DNA of 64,000 bases from JAFAGX01 sp035623335 (GCA_035623335.1 DASPTQ010000253.1:92533-156532), one strand, 5' to 3'; positions 8,490 to 17,411 are shown, counted from the first letter of the stretch. Notes: generated by a model from the letters alone, not told the origin. Numbers and translations: made by a program.

Positions 8490-9617
8490 TTACCGCTTGG
8501 TTGGAGCCGCCGCCTTGGCCGCCGCCGCCTGGTTCCGACCCAAGAGGCTGGCACCGCGGTTGATCATCTCGGTCAACTCATCCTGATTGCTGGAGCGGGA
8601 CAAGGCCATTTCCATGGTGATCAGCTTTTGGAAGTAGGCCGTTGCCAGCGACTGGTTGAACGTCTGCATTCCGAACTTGTCCTGTCCGGACTGCATTGCG
8701 GAATAGATCTGATGGATCTTGTCTTCGCGAATCAGGTTGCGAACCGCAGCATTCGGCACCAGAATCTCCATCACCATCACTCGTCCCTTCCCATCCGCCC
8801 GCGGCAACAAGCTTTGACACATGATTCCTTCCAGAACCAGGGACAGCTGGGCGCGGATTTGCGGCTGCTGATGCGCCGGGAACACGTCAATGATTCGGTT
8901 GATGGTGGAGGAGGCTGAGTTGGTGTGCAAGGTCGCAAAGGTGAGGTGGCCGGTTTCGGCGATGCGCAGGGCCGACTCGATGGTTTCGAGGTCGCGCATT
9001 TCGCCGATGAGCACGACATCCGGGTCTTCGCGCAGCGCGGCGCGCAAGGCATCAGCGAAGCTCTTGGTGTCGGCGTGCAGCTCGCGCTGGTTCACCACAC
9101 AGTTCTTGTTCATGTGGACAAACTCGATGGGATCCTCAATGGTGAGGATGTGATCATGCCGCTCGCTGTTGACCTTGTCGATCATGGAGGCGAGGGTGGT
9201 CGATTTGCCCGAGCCGGTCGGACCGGTGACCAGCACCAGACCGCGAGGTTTGTCGCACATCTTGCTCACCACCGCCGGAAGCCCCAACTGGTTAAACGAC
9301 TTGATTTCGAAGGGAATCAGACGAAAGACAGCCGATGTCGCCCCCCGTTGGTTGAACACGTTGGCGCGGAAGCGGGCCAACCCTTTCAGGCCGAAGGAGA
9401 AGTCCAGCTCGAGATTCTCTTCAAACCGGTGCTTCTGCGAATCGGTCATCACGCTGTAGGCCAGCTGCTTGGTCTCCGCCGGCGTCATTTGTGGAAGATC
9501 GAGCGGGGTCAGATGCCCGTGCACGCGGATTTGCGGCGGGGAATTGGTGGTGAGATGGAGGTCGCTACCGCCCATCTCCAGCATTCGTTTCAACAGATCG
9601 CTTAGGGACAGCCCCAT
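8490..9617 (-). CDS. pilT: Type IV pilus retraction ATPase PilT
   Basis: 375 residues. The hexameric ATPase depolymerises pili. The N-terminal PAS-like domain (MGLSLSDLLKRMLEMGGSDLHL) is followed by Walker A GPTGSGKST, Asp box, Walker B (DVVLIGEMRD) and His box (HLTFATLHTN). The retraction-specific AIRNLIRE motif is present as AVRNLIRE and distinguishes PilT from PilB. The C-terminal tail is rich in Ala/Lys. It sits between pilB (64 bases upstream) and pilC. Together with PilB it implies retractable pili and probably twitching motility. Confidence 0.96.
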   Translation of the reverse strand: MGLSLSDLLKRMLEMGGSDLHLTTNSPPQIRVHGHLTPLDLPQMTPAETKQLAYSVMTDSQKHRFEENLELDFSFGLKGLARFRANVFNQRGATSAVFRLIPFEIKSFNQLGLPAVVSKMCDKPRGLVLVTGPTGSGKSTTLASMIDKVNSERHDHILTIEDPIEFVHMNKNCVVNQRELHADTKSFADALRAALREDPDVVLIGEMRDLETIESALRIAETGHLTFATLHTNSASSTINRIIDVFPAHQQPQIRAQLSLVLEGIMCQSLLPRADGKGRVMVMEILVPNAAVRNLIREDKIHQIYSAMQSGQDKFGMQTFNQSLATAYFQKLITMEMALSRSSNQDELTEMINRGASLLGRNQAAAAKAAAPTKR

Positions 9618-9681
9618 AGTGTTCCTTTCCTTTTGCTACCTATTCTTTCCCGCGTCGGACGAATCCGAGTCGACCAATCCA

Positions 9682-11397
9682 TTAATGGATGGTTTCGCGA
9701 GCTACTTCCTCGAGCGTGGTAATGCCGGCTGCGACCTTGATCAGGCCGCTCCGGCGCAAAGTGATCATCCCGCGCTCAATCGCCTTTTTCTTGAGTTCCA
9801 CGGCGGAGGCGCCCACCAGAACCAGCTCCTTGATCTCGTCATCGACTTCCATGACTTCGTACAGGCCGGCCCGCCCCTTGAAGCCGGTGTTGTTGCAGGT
9901 GGCGCATCCCTTGCCTTTTTGGATCTTTACGGTTTTCGCCTCTTCGGGCGTGAAACCTTCGTCCAGGAGAGCTTGCACCGGCACATCCACCGTCTCGGCG
10001 CAGTCGCGACAAATTCGTCGCACCAATCGTTGGGCGCAGATCAGGTGGACGGAAGTGGCCACGAGGAACGGCTCAATGCCCATGTTCATCAGACGGGTGA
10101 TGGTTTCGGGCGCGCCGTTGGTGTGCAGGGTGGACAGCACCAGGTGGCCGGTGAGCGCGGCCTTAATGGCTATTTCGGCGGTCTCGAAGTCGCGGATCTC
10201 GCCCACCAGAATGATGTTCGGGTCCTGCCGCAAGAAAGCTCGCAGGGCGGCGGCGAAGTTGAGCCCAATCTGCTCCTTCATCTGCACCTGGTTGACGCCG
10301 GCCAACTGAAACTCCACCGGATCTTCCGCGGTCATGATGTTGGTGTCGACCGTATTCAAACGGGAGATCGAGGAGTAAAGCGTGTTGGTCTTTCCTGATC
10401 CGGTGGGTCCGGTCACCAGCACCATGCCGTAGGGTTTGAGGATGGCCTTTTCGAACTTGACCAGCGACTCCGGCTCGAAGCCCAGCTTGGTCATGTCGAG
10501 CCGCAGATTCTCTTTGTCGAGCAACCGCAACACAATCTTTTCGCCCCACAGCGTGGGCAGGGTGCTGACGCGAAAGTCCAGCTGCCGTTTGCGCCCTCCA
10601 ACGTTCATCTTCAGCATGATGCGGCCGTCCTGAGGAAGCCGCTTCTCGCTGATGTCGAGTTTGGACATGATCTTCAGACGTGAGGTGATAGCGTCTTTAT
10701 ATTTCTGTGGTGGGGTCATGATCGGCTGCAGGACACCATCCACGCGAAAGCGCACGCGGAACTCGCGCTCGTACGGCTCCATATGAATGTCACTGGCGCC
10801 GCGGTTGACCGCTTCGCTCAACACGGCGTTCACCAGCTTCACGATGGGAGCTTCGTCGGCGGCTCGTTCCAAATCCGCCAGCCCCATCTCCTCCTGCTCG
10901 GTCTGCACCTCGACGTCGGCATCGTCGGTCTCGGACATCGACATCATGACGTGCTCGAGATCTTCCTTCTTGGTGGTGCCGTACGCCTTATCGATGCCTT
11001 CCAGGATGGAGCTTTCCGAGGCAACGACCGGCTCAATGTTGAACCCCGTCATGAACTTGATGTCGTCCATGGCGAAGACATTGGTCGGGTCGACCATGGC
11101 GATGGTGAGCGACGCGCCAACGCGGCTGAGCGGCAAGATCTGGTAACGCTTGGCAGTTTCGTAAGGGATCAGCTTGACGACCGCGGGATCGATTTCGAAA
11201 TAGGAGAGATTGATCGCCGGCACGCCGTACTGGCGGGAGAGAAAGTTGGTTACATCCCCATCGGTCAAGAACCCGAGCTTGACCAGAGCGGAGCCCAGAC
11301 GACAGTTGTTTTCCTTCTGCGTCTTGACCGCTTCCGCCAGCTGCTCGGCGGTAATGATCTTTTCCTTGACGAGAAGATCACCCAGCCGTTGAGACAT
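9682..11397 (-). CDS. pilB: Type IV pilus assembly ATPase PilB (GspE family)
   Basis: 571 residues. The N-terminal GspE_N/MshEN-like domain (about 1-165: RLGDLLVKEKIITAEQLAEA) is followed by the motor domain with Walker A GPTGSGKT, Walker B (NIILVGEIRD) and a His box (HLVLSTLHTN). A zinc-binding tetracysteine element is visible near the C-terminus (CRDC and, about 38 residues on, CATC), as in extension ATPases. It is first in the pilB-pilT-pilC-pilS-pilR cluster, the same order as in Myxococcus. No major pilin gene follows pilR in this window. MshEN domains in some relatives bind cyclic di-GMP; I cannot confirm the binding motif here. Confidence 0.96.
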   Translation of the reverse strand: MSQRLGDLLVKEKIITAEQLAEAVKTQKENNCRLGSALVKLGFLTDGDVTNFLSRQYGVPAINLSYFEIDPAVVKLIPYETAKRYQILPLSRVGASLTIAMVDPTNVFAMDDIKFMTGFNIEPVVASESSILEGIDKAYGTTKKEDLEHVMMSMSETDDADVEVQTEQEEMGLADLERAADEAPIVKLVNAVLSEAVNRGASDIHMEPYEREFRVRFRVDGVLQPIMTPPQKYKDAITSRLKIMSKLDISEKRLPQDGRIMLKMNVGGRKRQLDFRVSTLPTLWGEKIVLRLLDKENLRLDMTKLGFEPESLVKFEKAILKPYGMVLVTGPTGSGKTNTLYSSISRLNTVDTNIMTAEDPVEFQLAGVNQVQMKEQIGLNFAAALRAFLRQDPNIILVGEIRDFETAEIAIKAALTGHLVLSTLHTNGAPETITRLMNMGIEPFLVATSVHLICAQRLVRRICRDCAETVDVPVQALLDEGFTPEEAKTVKIQKGKGCATCNNTGFKGRAGLYEVMEVDDEIKELVLVGASAVELKKKAIERGMITLRRSGLIKVAAGITTLEEVARETIH

Positions 11398-11831
11398 GCC
11401 TCGATCTCCTATTGAAACTTACGAAACGTGATGGCGCAGTGCACGCGAACCCAGTTGACGATTGAGCGATAGCCGTGCAATGCGCGTTGACATAAATTGT
11501 CACAGCTGAGGCCGGTTCGGCGCGAGTAACTTTGGTACGTCAAATGGGTTACGTAAGTCCTTTGTACTCATGGAACCCATTGATTTCATTGGCTCAGGAT
11601 TTAGGGAGTTCTAAGCACGTGGTAAGCGAGGCCAAGGGAAGACCGCCGCCGCCATGACAAAATGGGACGTCCCGTCAGAGTTCTATGGATTGACCAAGGT
11701 CTTTCGATCGAAACTCTAAGAACGGCGAGAAAAAGTGGGATGCGCCGTCAGCGCGAAGCAGGCCTGCGGAATTCCCGAAGAGCTCAATTTTCCGCGCTAG
11801 GGCGGAAACGGGGCAGGAGGCCGCTTGGGAA
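11398..11831. other. Intergenic region upstream of the pil operon
   Basis: 434 bases between pilB and the next minus-strand gene, with no credible coding frame. It presumably holds the pil promoter, but I see neither a clean -35/-10 nor a sigma-54 type TGGC/TTGC pair. One operator-like dyad (11488-11502) is listed separately. Confidence 0.4.
11488..11502. promoter_or_regulatory. Short dyad TGACA-N5-TGTCA upstream of pilB
   Basis: TGACATAAATTGTCA has perfect 5-base inverted arms around an AT-rich centre and lies about 90 bases before the pilB start codon, where a regulator of the pil operon could bind. The arm length is short, so chance occurrence is possible. Confidence 0.3.
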
Positions 11832-12260
11832 TTACTTCACCGGACCGCTAAAATTGCGGAAATTGTGGATCGCACCGTCCATGTGCGCGACCGTCTCGAT
11901 GCCCATCAGGTAGTGACCGCCCAGGCGGAGAGCTTTGTGACGGCTCTTCTCGAGCTTCCAAGCGGCCAATGCAGTCGCGGCCTCAATCGCTCCCTCTACG
12001 GCGACGTATTTCCCAGCGCCGGGTCGCTTGCCGAGTGCGAACGATTCCTCCGAATAGCCCCAGTTGGTATCCCGGACGGTGGCATAGCCATCCAACGCAT
12101 TGGCGGCCGTGAGGGCGCCGACCTCGGTAAAAAACAACTTGTGGGAAGCCGGCTTGGGCGGGGAGGGCGCATCCGGCACCTCGGACGCCATCGCGCATAG
12201 CGCCCACAGCGGCAAAATAATCAACGCCCTCAGATGGTTTTTCGTGAGGTCCTCCGGCAT
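11832..12260 (-). CDS. Small exported hypothetical protein
   Basis: 142 residues from the ATG at 12260. The N-terminus MPEDLTKNHLRALIILPLWA followed by LCAMASE reads as a signal peptide. The mature part (VPDAPSPPKPASHKLFFTEV, then ALTAANALDGYAT) has small-residue-rich helices (AVEGAIEAATALAAWKLEKS, HYLMGIETVAHMDGAIHNF) suggestive of a membrane-associated helical fold. An upstream start at 12317 is open but would put 19 non-signal residues before the hydrophobic segment. I do not recognise a family. It sits alone between the pil cluster and the NtrY-like kinase. Confidence 0.6.
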   Translation of the reverse strand: MPEDLTKNHLRALIILPLWALCAMASEVPDAPSPPKPASHKLFFTEVGALTAANALDGYATVRDTNWGYSEESFALGKRPGAGKYVAVEGAIEAATALAAWKLEKSRHKALRLGGHYLMGIETVAHMDGAIHNFRNFSGPVK

Positions 12261-12380
12261 TAGGCGACAGCTACCCTCGCCGACGTTGTTGAGTGGTGTG
12301 CAACCGGGAGGTAGCACCTGCCTTCTCCGTAGTCCTTGCCCAGGACGCGGAGACGGGCTCCTCGCCTGTGTGAACTCTGA

Positions 12381-12406
12381 CCAATCGAGGCTTTTCCCTC
12401 GATTGG
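12381..12406. repeat. Perfect 10-bp inverted repeat (hairpin)
   Basis: CCAATCGAGG and CCTCGATTGG flank a 6-base pyrimidine-rich loop. No T-run follows on either strand, so it is not a standard Rho-independent terminator. It lies 121 bases upstream of the small exported-protein gene and could be a leader hairpin or an operator. Confidence 0.5.
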
Positions 12407-12614
12407 CTAGGGCGTCGTAATCTGAGGCCCGTTCATGGCCACAAAGCCTAAAAACTCTAACTACGAACCTAGGTTTGATAAACCCTCCTAGCGGATTACT
12501 TCGTTCGGCTCAAGTCGAACGGTGTTGGCGGCGGGGCACGATCCTCCGACGGCGTTGACCACGCCAACCCCGGAGACGCCTGAATCGGTTCGGCCTCAGG
12601 AGGCAAGGGGAGTC

Positions 12615-12662
12615 GGTCGAGCGCCGCTACGTAGCAAGCGAGGTTGGCTTACCCGCTCGACC
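12615..12662. repeat. 9-bp inverted repeat in structure-rich region
   Basis: GGTCGAGCG (12615-12623) pairs perfectly with CGCTCGACC (12654-12662), extendable by a one-base bulge. The loop itself contains the palindrome GCTACGTAGC. Just upstream, GTTGGCG and CGCCAAC form another possible long-range stem. The clustering suggests folded RNA. Confidence 0.4.
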
Positions 12663-12807
12663 CGAATCGTGTCGCGAGCCTGACTGGAGGAGGAATTGAC
12701 ATCCGATGCGCCGATGATTGCGCGTCAGGGTGATGCGACGCGAGACCTCGGTCCCAGGCAGAGAGCCCAACGTACGGCGGTCAGGGTAGCAGCGCAGACC
12801 GTCCGCT

Positions 12808-12813
12808 TATAAT
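12808..12813 (+). promoter_or_regulatory. Candidate -10 box for the NtrY-like gene
   Basis: A perfect TATAAT sits 27 bases before the GTG start. No matching -35 hexamer is visible at 16-18 bases upstream, so activation by a regulator or an upstream element would be needed. Confidence 0.4.
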
Positions 12814-12840
12814 GAGTCTTGAGCCGGGGGTGCATTCGGA

Positions 12841-15108
12841 GTGGAACAACCAATGGCTTCGCGAAATGCAGGTCGTTTCGAGGGGCAGTCCCGGGATCGG
12901 AACCGAGTGATCATTCCGGTTGCGCTCGGCTTTGTGGTGCTCTGTGTTGTGCTTTTGGCGCTGACTTCCTTTGACCTTCCTCAGACCTGGAATCCGGACA
13001 CCAACCAGCAGCTCCTGCTCTTTGCCTTTCTCGCGGTACTCATTTTTGTCCTCTTTCTGGCGCTGACCTTCGTCCTGGGCCGCAACGTGTTGAAACTGTT
13101 CGCCGAGCGGCGTCTGGGCGTTCTGGGATCGAAATTCCGCACCCGCCTGCTGATCGCCAGTCTTCTGCTTTCGTTTCTTCCGGTCATTGGCATGTTCTTT
13201 TTTGCCTACGTGCTCATGAACCGATCGATCGACAAATGGTTTTCAACTCCGGTCGAAGAAGTGCGGCGGGACACAGCCACGATGACGTCCCTGCTTTCCG
13301 AGTACGCGGCGGAGAACGCCATGCAAGAGGCCATGTCCATTGCCAGTTCGTCGCCCATCGAGCAGGCTTTTCGAGAAGGTGACTTCAGCCACGTTGAAGA
13401 TGAATTTCGGGGCCACCGGATTACCCTCGAAGGCGGGTTCGCGATCGCGCTGGACAAGGGCAATCCCACGGCTAGCTTTCAGCTGCCCGCCCCTTGGTCC
13501 GAACTCAAGTCGAAGCTTTCTATCTCGCCGCAGTCGCCGCGAGTGCCCTCCGTTCTGGATTGGGGCCAAACCGAATACATGCTGGGATCCGCGGCGGTTG
13601 GCGATCACGGTCGGATTCTCGTGGCGATGCCGCTGCCCGAGAAATTCTCGCAAACCGTGAAGCAGATTCAGGCCAGCCAGGAGCGCTATCTCGAGCTGGC
13701 GAGGGGACGCCGGCTGGTGCGCCGCACCTATATGGAGGTGCTGCTCCTGCTGACCGTGGTGGTGCTTTTTGTCGCCACCTGGCTGGCCTTGTTCGTTTCG
13801 AAGTTGGTCACCCGCCCGGTGGTGGCTCTGGCCGAGGCCACGCAGGAGATCTCCCGCGGTCGGCTGGATTATCGGGTCGAAGTTCACGGCGCCGACGAGA
13901 TTGGCGAACTGGTGCAGTCCTTCAATCGGATGGCCGCCGAACTCGAATCCAGCCGGCAGCAGCTCGAGTCCTCGAGTCATGAGCTGGCGGCTGCCAACGT
14001 AGCCCTCGAACAACGCCGGCGGCAGATCGCAACCATCCTCGAAAGCATTCCCAACGGAGTGCTGTCGCTCAACGCCGAGCACCGCGTCACGCATGTCAAC
14101 CACGCCTTGCTGCGATTGCTGCATCCCTCCGGAGCTGGCTCCGGCATTCCCCCCGAACTGATCGACGCGTCGCTCGGAGAGCTTTTTCGGGGAGACATTC
14201 TGAAGGAACTCGAGTCCCTGCTGCGGCGCGCGGAGCGGATGGGCACCACCACCACCCAAATGGAAATGGCACTCGAGGGCGCCACTTTCAATGTGGCCAT
14301 CACGGTGGCTACGCTCAAACATGGCGGTCAAGGACTGGGATACGTTCTGGTTTTTGAAGATCTATCGGAACTGCTGAAGGCACAAAAGCAGGCGGCGTGG
14401 CGGGAGGTGGCGCGGCGGGTGGCGCACGAAATCAAGAATCCGCTGACTCCGATCGCGCTTTCCGCAGAACGCATCCGCCGGCATCTCGCGCGGGATCAGC
14501 CTCCCGACCCGGCGTCGTGGCGAGTCATACGAAGTTGCGCCGACACGATTGCCGGGGCCGTCGAGACCGTTCGTACTCTGGTCGATGAATTTTCCACCTT
14601 GGCCCGGTTCCCCACGGCTCGGCCGCAACCGGCCAGCATCAATGCGATCGTCGAAACTACCTTGGCCATGTTTGACGGCCGCCTGGAGAATATCCGCATT
14701 CGCAAGTCGCTGGCTGCGGGGCTGCCGGAGGTCCTGGCCGATCCCGAGGGGATCAAGCGGGCTTTGGCCAACTTGCTCGATAATGCCGCCGAGGCGATGC
14801 AACTCGCCATGTTCCGCGAAATTCAGATTTCGACGGCGCTGGTTGCGAGCCGCGACGCGATTGAGATCACGGTCGCCGATACCGGACACGGTGTGACGCA
14901 GGAGCTGAAGGAGCGCCTGTTTCTGCCCTACTTCTCTACCAAGAAGCGCGGGACCGGACTGGGTTTGGCCATCGTCAGCCGTATTATCGAGGACCACCAT
15001 GGCTCGATTCGGGTCGAGGAGAATCGACCGGTGGGTGCCAAATTCATCATTGAGCTCCCCGTGGCCTCCGAAGCGGTCGCCGCCCCTGCCGTGGATCAGC
15101 ATGCATAG
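12841..15108 (+). CDS. ntrY: NtrY-type membrane sensor histidine kinase
   Basis: 755 residues. Three membrane segments lie near the N-terminus (VIIPVALGFVVLCVVLLALT; LLLFAFLAVLIFVLFLALTF; LLIASLLLSFLPVIGMFFFA), followed by a periplasmic sensor part of about 190 residues and another membrane segment (VLLLLTVVVLFVATWLALFV). Then come HAMP (LVTRPVVALAEATQEISRG), a PAS domain (ATILESIPNGVLSLN), HisKA with His in RRVAHEIKNPLTPIALS, and HATPase (LANLLDNAAEA; DTGHGV; GTGLGLAIV). This is the NtrY order. GTG at 12841 or ATG at 12853 could start it. It overlaps the regulator by 8 bases. The sensed signal is unknown; a nitrogen or redox role is known only from Proteobacterial relatives. Confidence 0.9.
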   Translation: MEQPMASRNAGRFEGQSRDRNRVIIPVALGFVVLCVVLLALTSFDLPQTWNPDTNQQLLLFAFLAVLIFVLFLALTFVLGRNVLKLFAERRLGVLGSKFRTRLLIASLLLSFLPVIGMFFFAYVLMNRSIDKWFSTPVEEVRRDTATMTSLLSEYAAENAMQEAMSIASSSPIEQAFREGDFSHVEDEFRGHRITLEGGFAIALDKGNPTASFQLPAPWSELKSKLSISPQSPRVPSVLDWGQTEYMLGSAAVGDHGRILVAMPLPEKFSQTVKQIQASQERYLELARGRRLVRRTYMEVLLLLTVVVLFVATWLALFVSKLVTRPVVALAEATQEISRGRLDYRVEVHGADEIGELVQSFNRMAAELESSRQQLESSSHELAAANVALEQRRRQIATILESIPNGVLSLNAEHRVTHVNHALLRLLHPSGAGSGIPPELIDASLGELFRGDILKELESLLRRAERMGTTTTQMEMALEGATFNVAITVATLKHGGQGLGYVLVFEDLSELLKAQKQAAWREVARRVAHEIKNPLTPIALSAERIRRHLARDQPPDPASWRVIRSCADTIAGAVETVRTLVDEFSTLARFPTARPQPASINAIVETTLAMFDGRLENIRIRKSLAAGLPEVLADPEGIKRALANLLDNAAEAMQLAMFREIQISTALVASRDAIEITVADTGHGVTQELKERLFLPYFSTKKRGTGLGLAIVSRIIEDHHGSIRVEENRPVGAKFIIELPVASEAVAAPAVDQHA

Positions 15109-16456
15109 CATTCTCATTGTGGATGATGAAGCCAGCATCCGGCACTCCCTCAAGGACGTGCTCGAGGAGGAAGGCTATAAGACCGTCGGAGCGGAGAACG
15201 GGGAAGCTTGTTTGGAGACCTTGCGGAAAGGCAGCTTCGACGTGGTGCTGCTGGACGTGTGGCTTCCCGGAATGGATGGCCTGGAAACGCTCGAGAAAAT
15301 TCGCGACATGGAAGCTGCTTCCGAAGTCATCATGATTTCCGGACACGGCACGATTGAAACCGCAGTGCGGGCCACCAAGCTGGGCGCCTACGACTTCCTC
15401 GAAAAACCCCTCTCCATCGAGAAAACCCTGATCGTGATTAAGAACGCGATCGAGGCCAAGCGATTGCGGGAAGAGAACCGCGAACTCAAGAGGCAACTGA
15501 TTCCGAAGAGTGTCATTGTTGGCGAGAGCGTTCCCATGAAAGCCTTACGCCAGCAAATCCAGATCATGGCCCCAACCAACGGACGGGTGTTGATCTATGG
15601 AGAGTCCGGCACCGGCAAGGAATTGGTGGCCCGCGCCATTCATCTCAACAGTCAGCGTAAAGATGAGATGTTTGTCGAAGTCAATTGCGCGGCAATTCCC
15701 GAGGATCTGATTGAAAGCGAGCTCTTCGGACACCGCAAGGGCTGCTTTCCCGGTGCGCTGGCCGACAAGGAAGGGACGTTCCAGAAAGCGCATGGGGGGA
15801 CCATGTTCCTTGATGAGATCGGGGACATGAGCCTGAAGACTCAATCCAAGGTGCTGCGGACCTTGGAAGATCAGCGGTTTGTCCCGGTGGGCAGCGATGA
15901 AGCCATCACCGTGGATGCCCGGGTGATTGCCTCCACCAACAAGGATCTGGACGAGGAAATCTCGAAAGGGAACTTCCGGGAAGACTTGTTTTACCGCTTG
16001 AACGTGATTCCATTCTCCGTGCCTCCCCTGCGCGAGCGCAAAGAAGATATACCGCTGCTGGTGCGCCATTTCCTCAAGGAGTTCACCGCCAGCTATGGGC
16101 GACGCTCGCGCGAAATCAGCGACGACGCGATTGAGATTCTCATGCGTTATTCCTGGCCGGGCAATGTGCGCGAGTTGCGCAACGTGATGGAAAGGATTGT
16201 CATCATGAACCCCACGGCCGTCCGGATTGAGCGCAAGCACCTCCCGCCGCTGATTCAACGGGACGGAGGACGGCGGGCGGCGGGCACTGAATTCTCGACC
16301 TTGCATCAGGCCCGCGCCGCCTATGAACGCGATTACATTCTGAAAAAGCTGGATGAGAATTACGGCAACGTGAGCCGCACGGCGGAAGTGCTAGGACTGG
16401 AGCGCAGCCATCTCTATCGCAAGATGAGGAGCCTGGGAATTGCCGCGAAGGAGTAG
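15101..16456 (+). CDS. ntrX: NtrX-type response regulator with altered GAFTGA loop
   Basis: 451 residues; the ATG at 15101 overlaps the kinase stop (ATGCATAG), so the pair is co-translated. Residues 1-120 form a receiver domain (ILIVDDEASIRHSL; phosphorylatable Asp in VVLLDVWLPGMDG). The AAA+ domain has Walker A GESGTGKE and Walker B GGTMFLDEIGDM. The C-terminal Fis-like HTH is VSRTAEVLGLERSHLYRKM. The sigma-54 contact loop, normally GAFTGA, reads GCFPGA at residues 214-219, replacing the critical Thr by Pro. ATP hydrolysis motifs look intact, but sigma-54 activation may be impaired or different. The phospho-relay pairing with the upstream kinase is strongly implied by the overlap. Confidence 0.9.
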   Translation: MHSILIVDDEASIRHSLKDVLEEEGYKTVGAENGEACLETLRKGSFDVVLLDVWLPGMDGLETLEKIRDMEAASEVIMISGHGTIETAVRATKLGAYDFLEKPLSIEKTLIVIKNAIEAKRLREENRELKRQLIPKSVIVGESVPMKALRQQIQIMAPTNGRVLIYGESGTGKELVARAIHLNSQRKDEMFVEVNCAAIPEDLIESELFGHRKGCFPGALADKEGTFQKAHGGTMFLDEIGDMSLKTQSKVLRTLEDQRFVPVGSDEAITVDARVIASTNKDLDEEISKGNFREDLFYRLNVIPFSVPPLRERKEDIPLLVRHFLKEFTASYGRRSREISDDAIEILMRYSWPGNVRELRNVMERIVIMNPTAVRIERKHLPPLIQRDGGRRAAGTEFSTLHQARAAYERDYILKKLDENYGNVSRTAEVLGLERSHLYRKMRSLGIAAKE

Positions 16457-16484
16457 CTGGGTGCGAAGCCGGCCTACCCGAGAA

Positions 16485-17411
16485 CTAATGTCGGCCATCG
16501 ACCAACTGCCGCCGCCAGTCCAATTCCTCGAGGAAAGCCCGCGACTCGCGCCACGCAGGGCTGACTTTTACGAACAGCTCCAGATAAACCCGGGTGCCCA
16601 GTAGTCGTACAATCTCGGCCCGTGCGGCCGTGCCGATCTTCTTCAGCATCTGCCCCTGCCTGCCCACTAGGATCCGCTTTTGCCCTTCGCGCTCACAATG
16701 GATGGTCGCCGCGACACGGGTAAGCTTCTTGCCTTCCTCGAACTCCTCAATCACCACCGTGGTGGCGTAAGGTACCTCTTCGCTCGTGGCCAGCACGACC
16801 TGCTGACGAATGATTTCCGCCACCATGAAGCGCACCGGCTGATCGGTGATTTGATCTTCGGGGAAGTAGCGGGGTCCTTCCGGCAAGTTCGCCAGCATGG
16901 CCTCGAGTAGTCGATCGAATCCGTCCCCTTGGAGCGCCGAGAGGGGAATAATTTCGCGAAAGTCGTGTCGCTGTCGGTAGTCCTCGATGATGGGCAGAAG
17001 TCGATCCTTCCTGGGTATCCGATCGATCTTGTTCAAAAGAAGCAGAACCGGTGTGCCGGAATGTTGGGCCATCTTCAAGGCAAACTGATCTTCGCGGCCG
17101 AACTTCTGGGTAACGTCTACTATCAGCAAGAGCAGGTGGCAGCCGGCCAGCGCCTGCCGTACCTCGGCCATCATCGTGCGGCCGAGAGAGCTGTCCGGTT
17201 TGTGCACGCCCGGGGTGTCGATCAGGATCACCTGGCCGGCAGGTCGGCTCTTTAGGGGTGGAATTTCGAGGATGCCCAGAATCCGATTGCGCGTAGTCTG
17301 AGGCTTCGGACTGACAATCGCCAGCTTCTGACCCACCAAGGCATTTAGCAGGGTTGATTTTCCGGCATTGGGTCGACCGAGAATGGAGACAAATCCTGAG
17401 TGGAAGGCCAT
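16485..17411 (-). CDS. era: GTPase Era, 30S ribosome assembly factor
   Basis: 308 residues, normal length. GTPase motifs: G1 GRPNAGKS, G2 region QTTRNRILGI, G3 DTPG, G4 NKID. The C-terminal KH domain shows CEREGQKRILVGRQGQMLKKIG. Era binds the 3' end of 16S rRNA and assists 30S maturation, at the membrane or in the cytosol. It is last in a phoH-ybeY-corC-era run, 74 bases after the corC-like gene. This neighbourhood is common for YbeY and Era in many bacteria. Confidence 0.97.
   Translation of the reverse strand: MAFHSGFVSILGRPNAGKSTLLNALVGQKLAIVSPKPQTTRNRILGILEIPPLKSRPAGQVILIDTPGVHKPDSSLGRTMMAEVRQALAGCHLLLLIVDVTQKFGREDQFALKMAQHSGTPVLLLLNKIDRIPRKDRLLPIIEDYRQRHDFREIIPLSALQGDGFDRLLEAMLANLPEGPRYFPEDQITDQPVRFMVAEIIRQQVVLATSEEVPYATTVVIEEFEEGKKLTRVAATIHCEREGQKRILVGRQGQMLKKIGTAARAEIVRLLGTRVYLELFVKVSPAWRESRAFLEELDWRRQLVDGRH

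Larger units (their letters stand above)
12261..12840. other. 580-base non-coding, structure-rich region
   Basis: There is no credible coding frame. The region contains a perfect 10-base-pair hairpin (12381-12406) and further strong inverted repeats between about 12520 and 12665 (listed separately), then a TATAAT at 12808-12813 just before the kinase gene. I looked for tmRNA, RNase P, SRP and 6S hallmarks and found none, but an unrecognised structured RNA is possible. Confidence 0.4.

Noticed and set aside
11700..11830. Possible cyclic di-GMP (GEMM) riboswitch before pilB
   Set aside because: The fragments GGATGCGCC and GGAAACGGGGCAGGAGG look vaguely similar but the conserved GEMM core cannot be assembled, and the strand is wrong for pilB.
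12700..12800. SRP RNA-like GGTCAGGGTAGCAGCGCAG
   Set aside because: The GGAAGG-AGCAGC core of the SRP Alu/S domain is missing.
13243..14331. Long open frame opposite the NtrY-like gene
   Set aside because: GC-rich third-position shadow of ntrY; His/Gln-rich composition, no domain, and the sense strand encodes a clear kinase.
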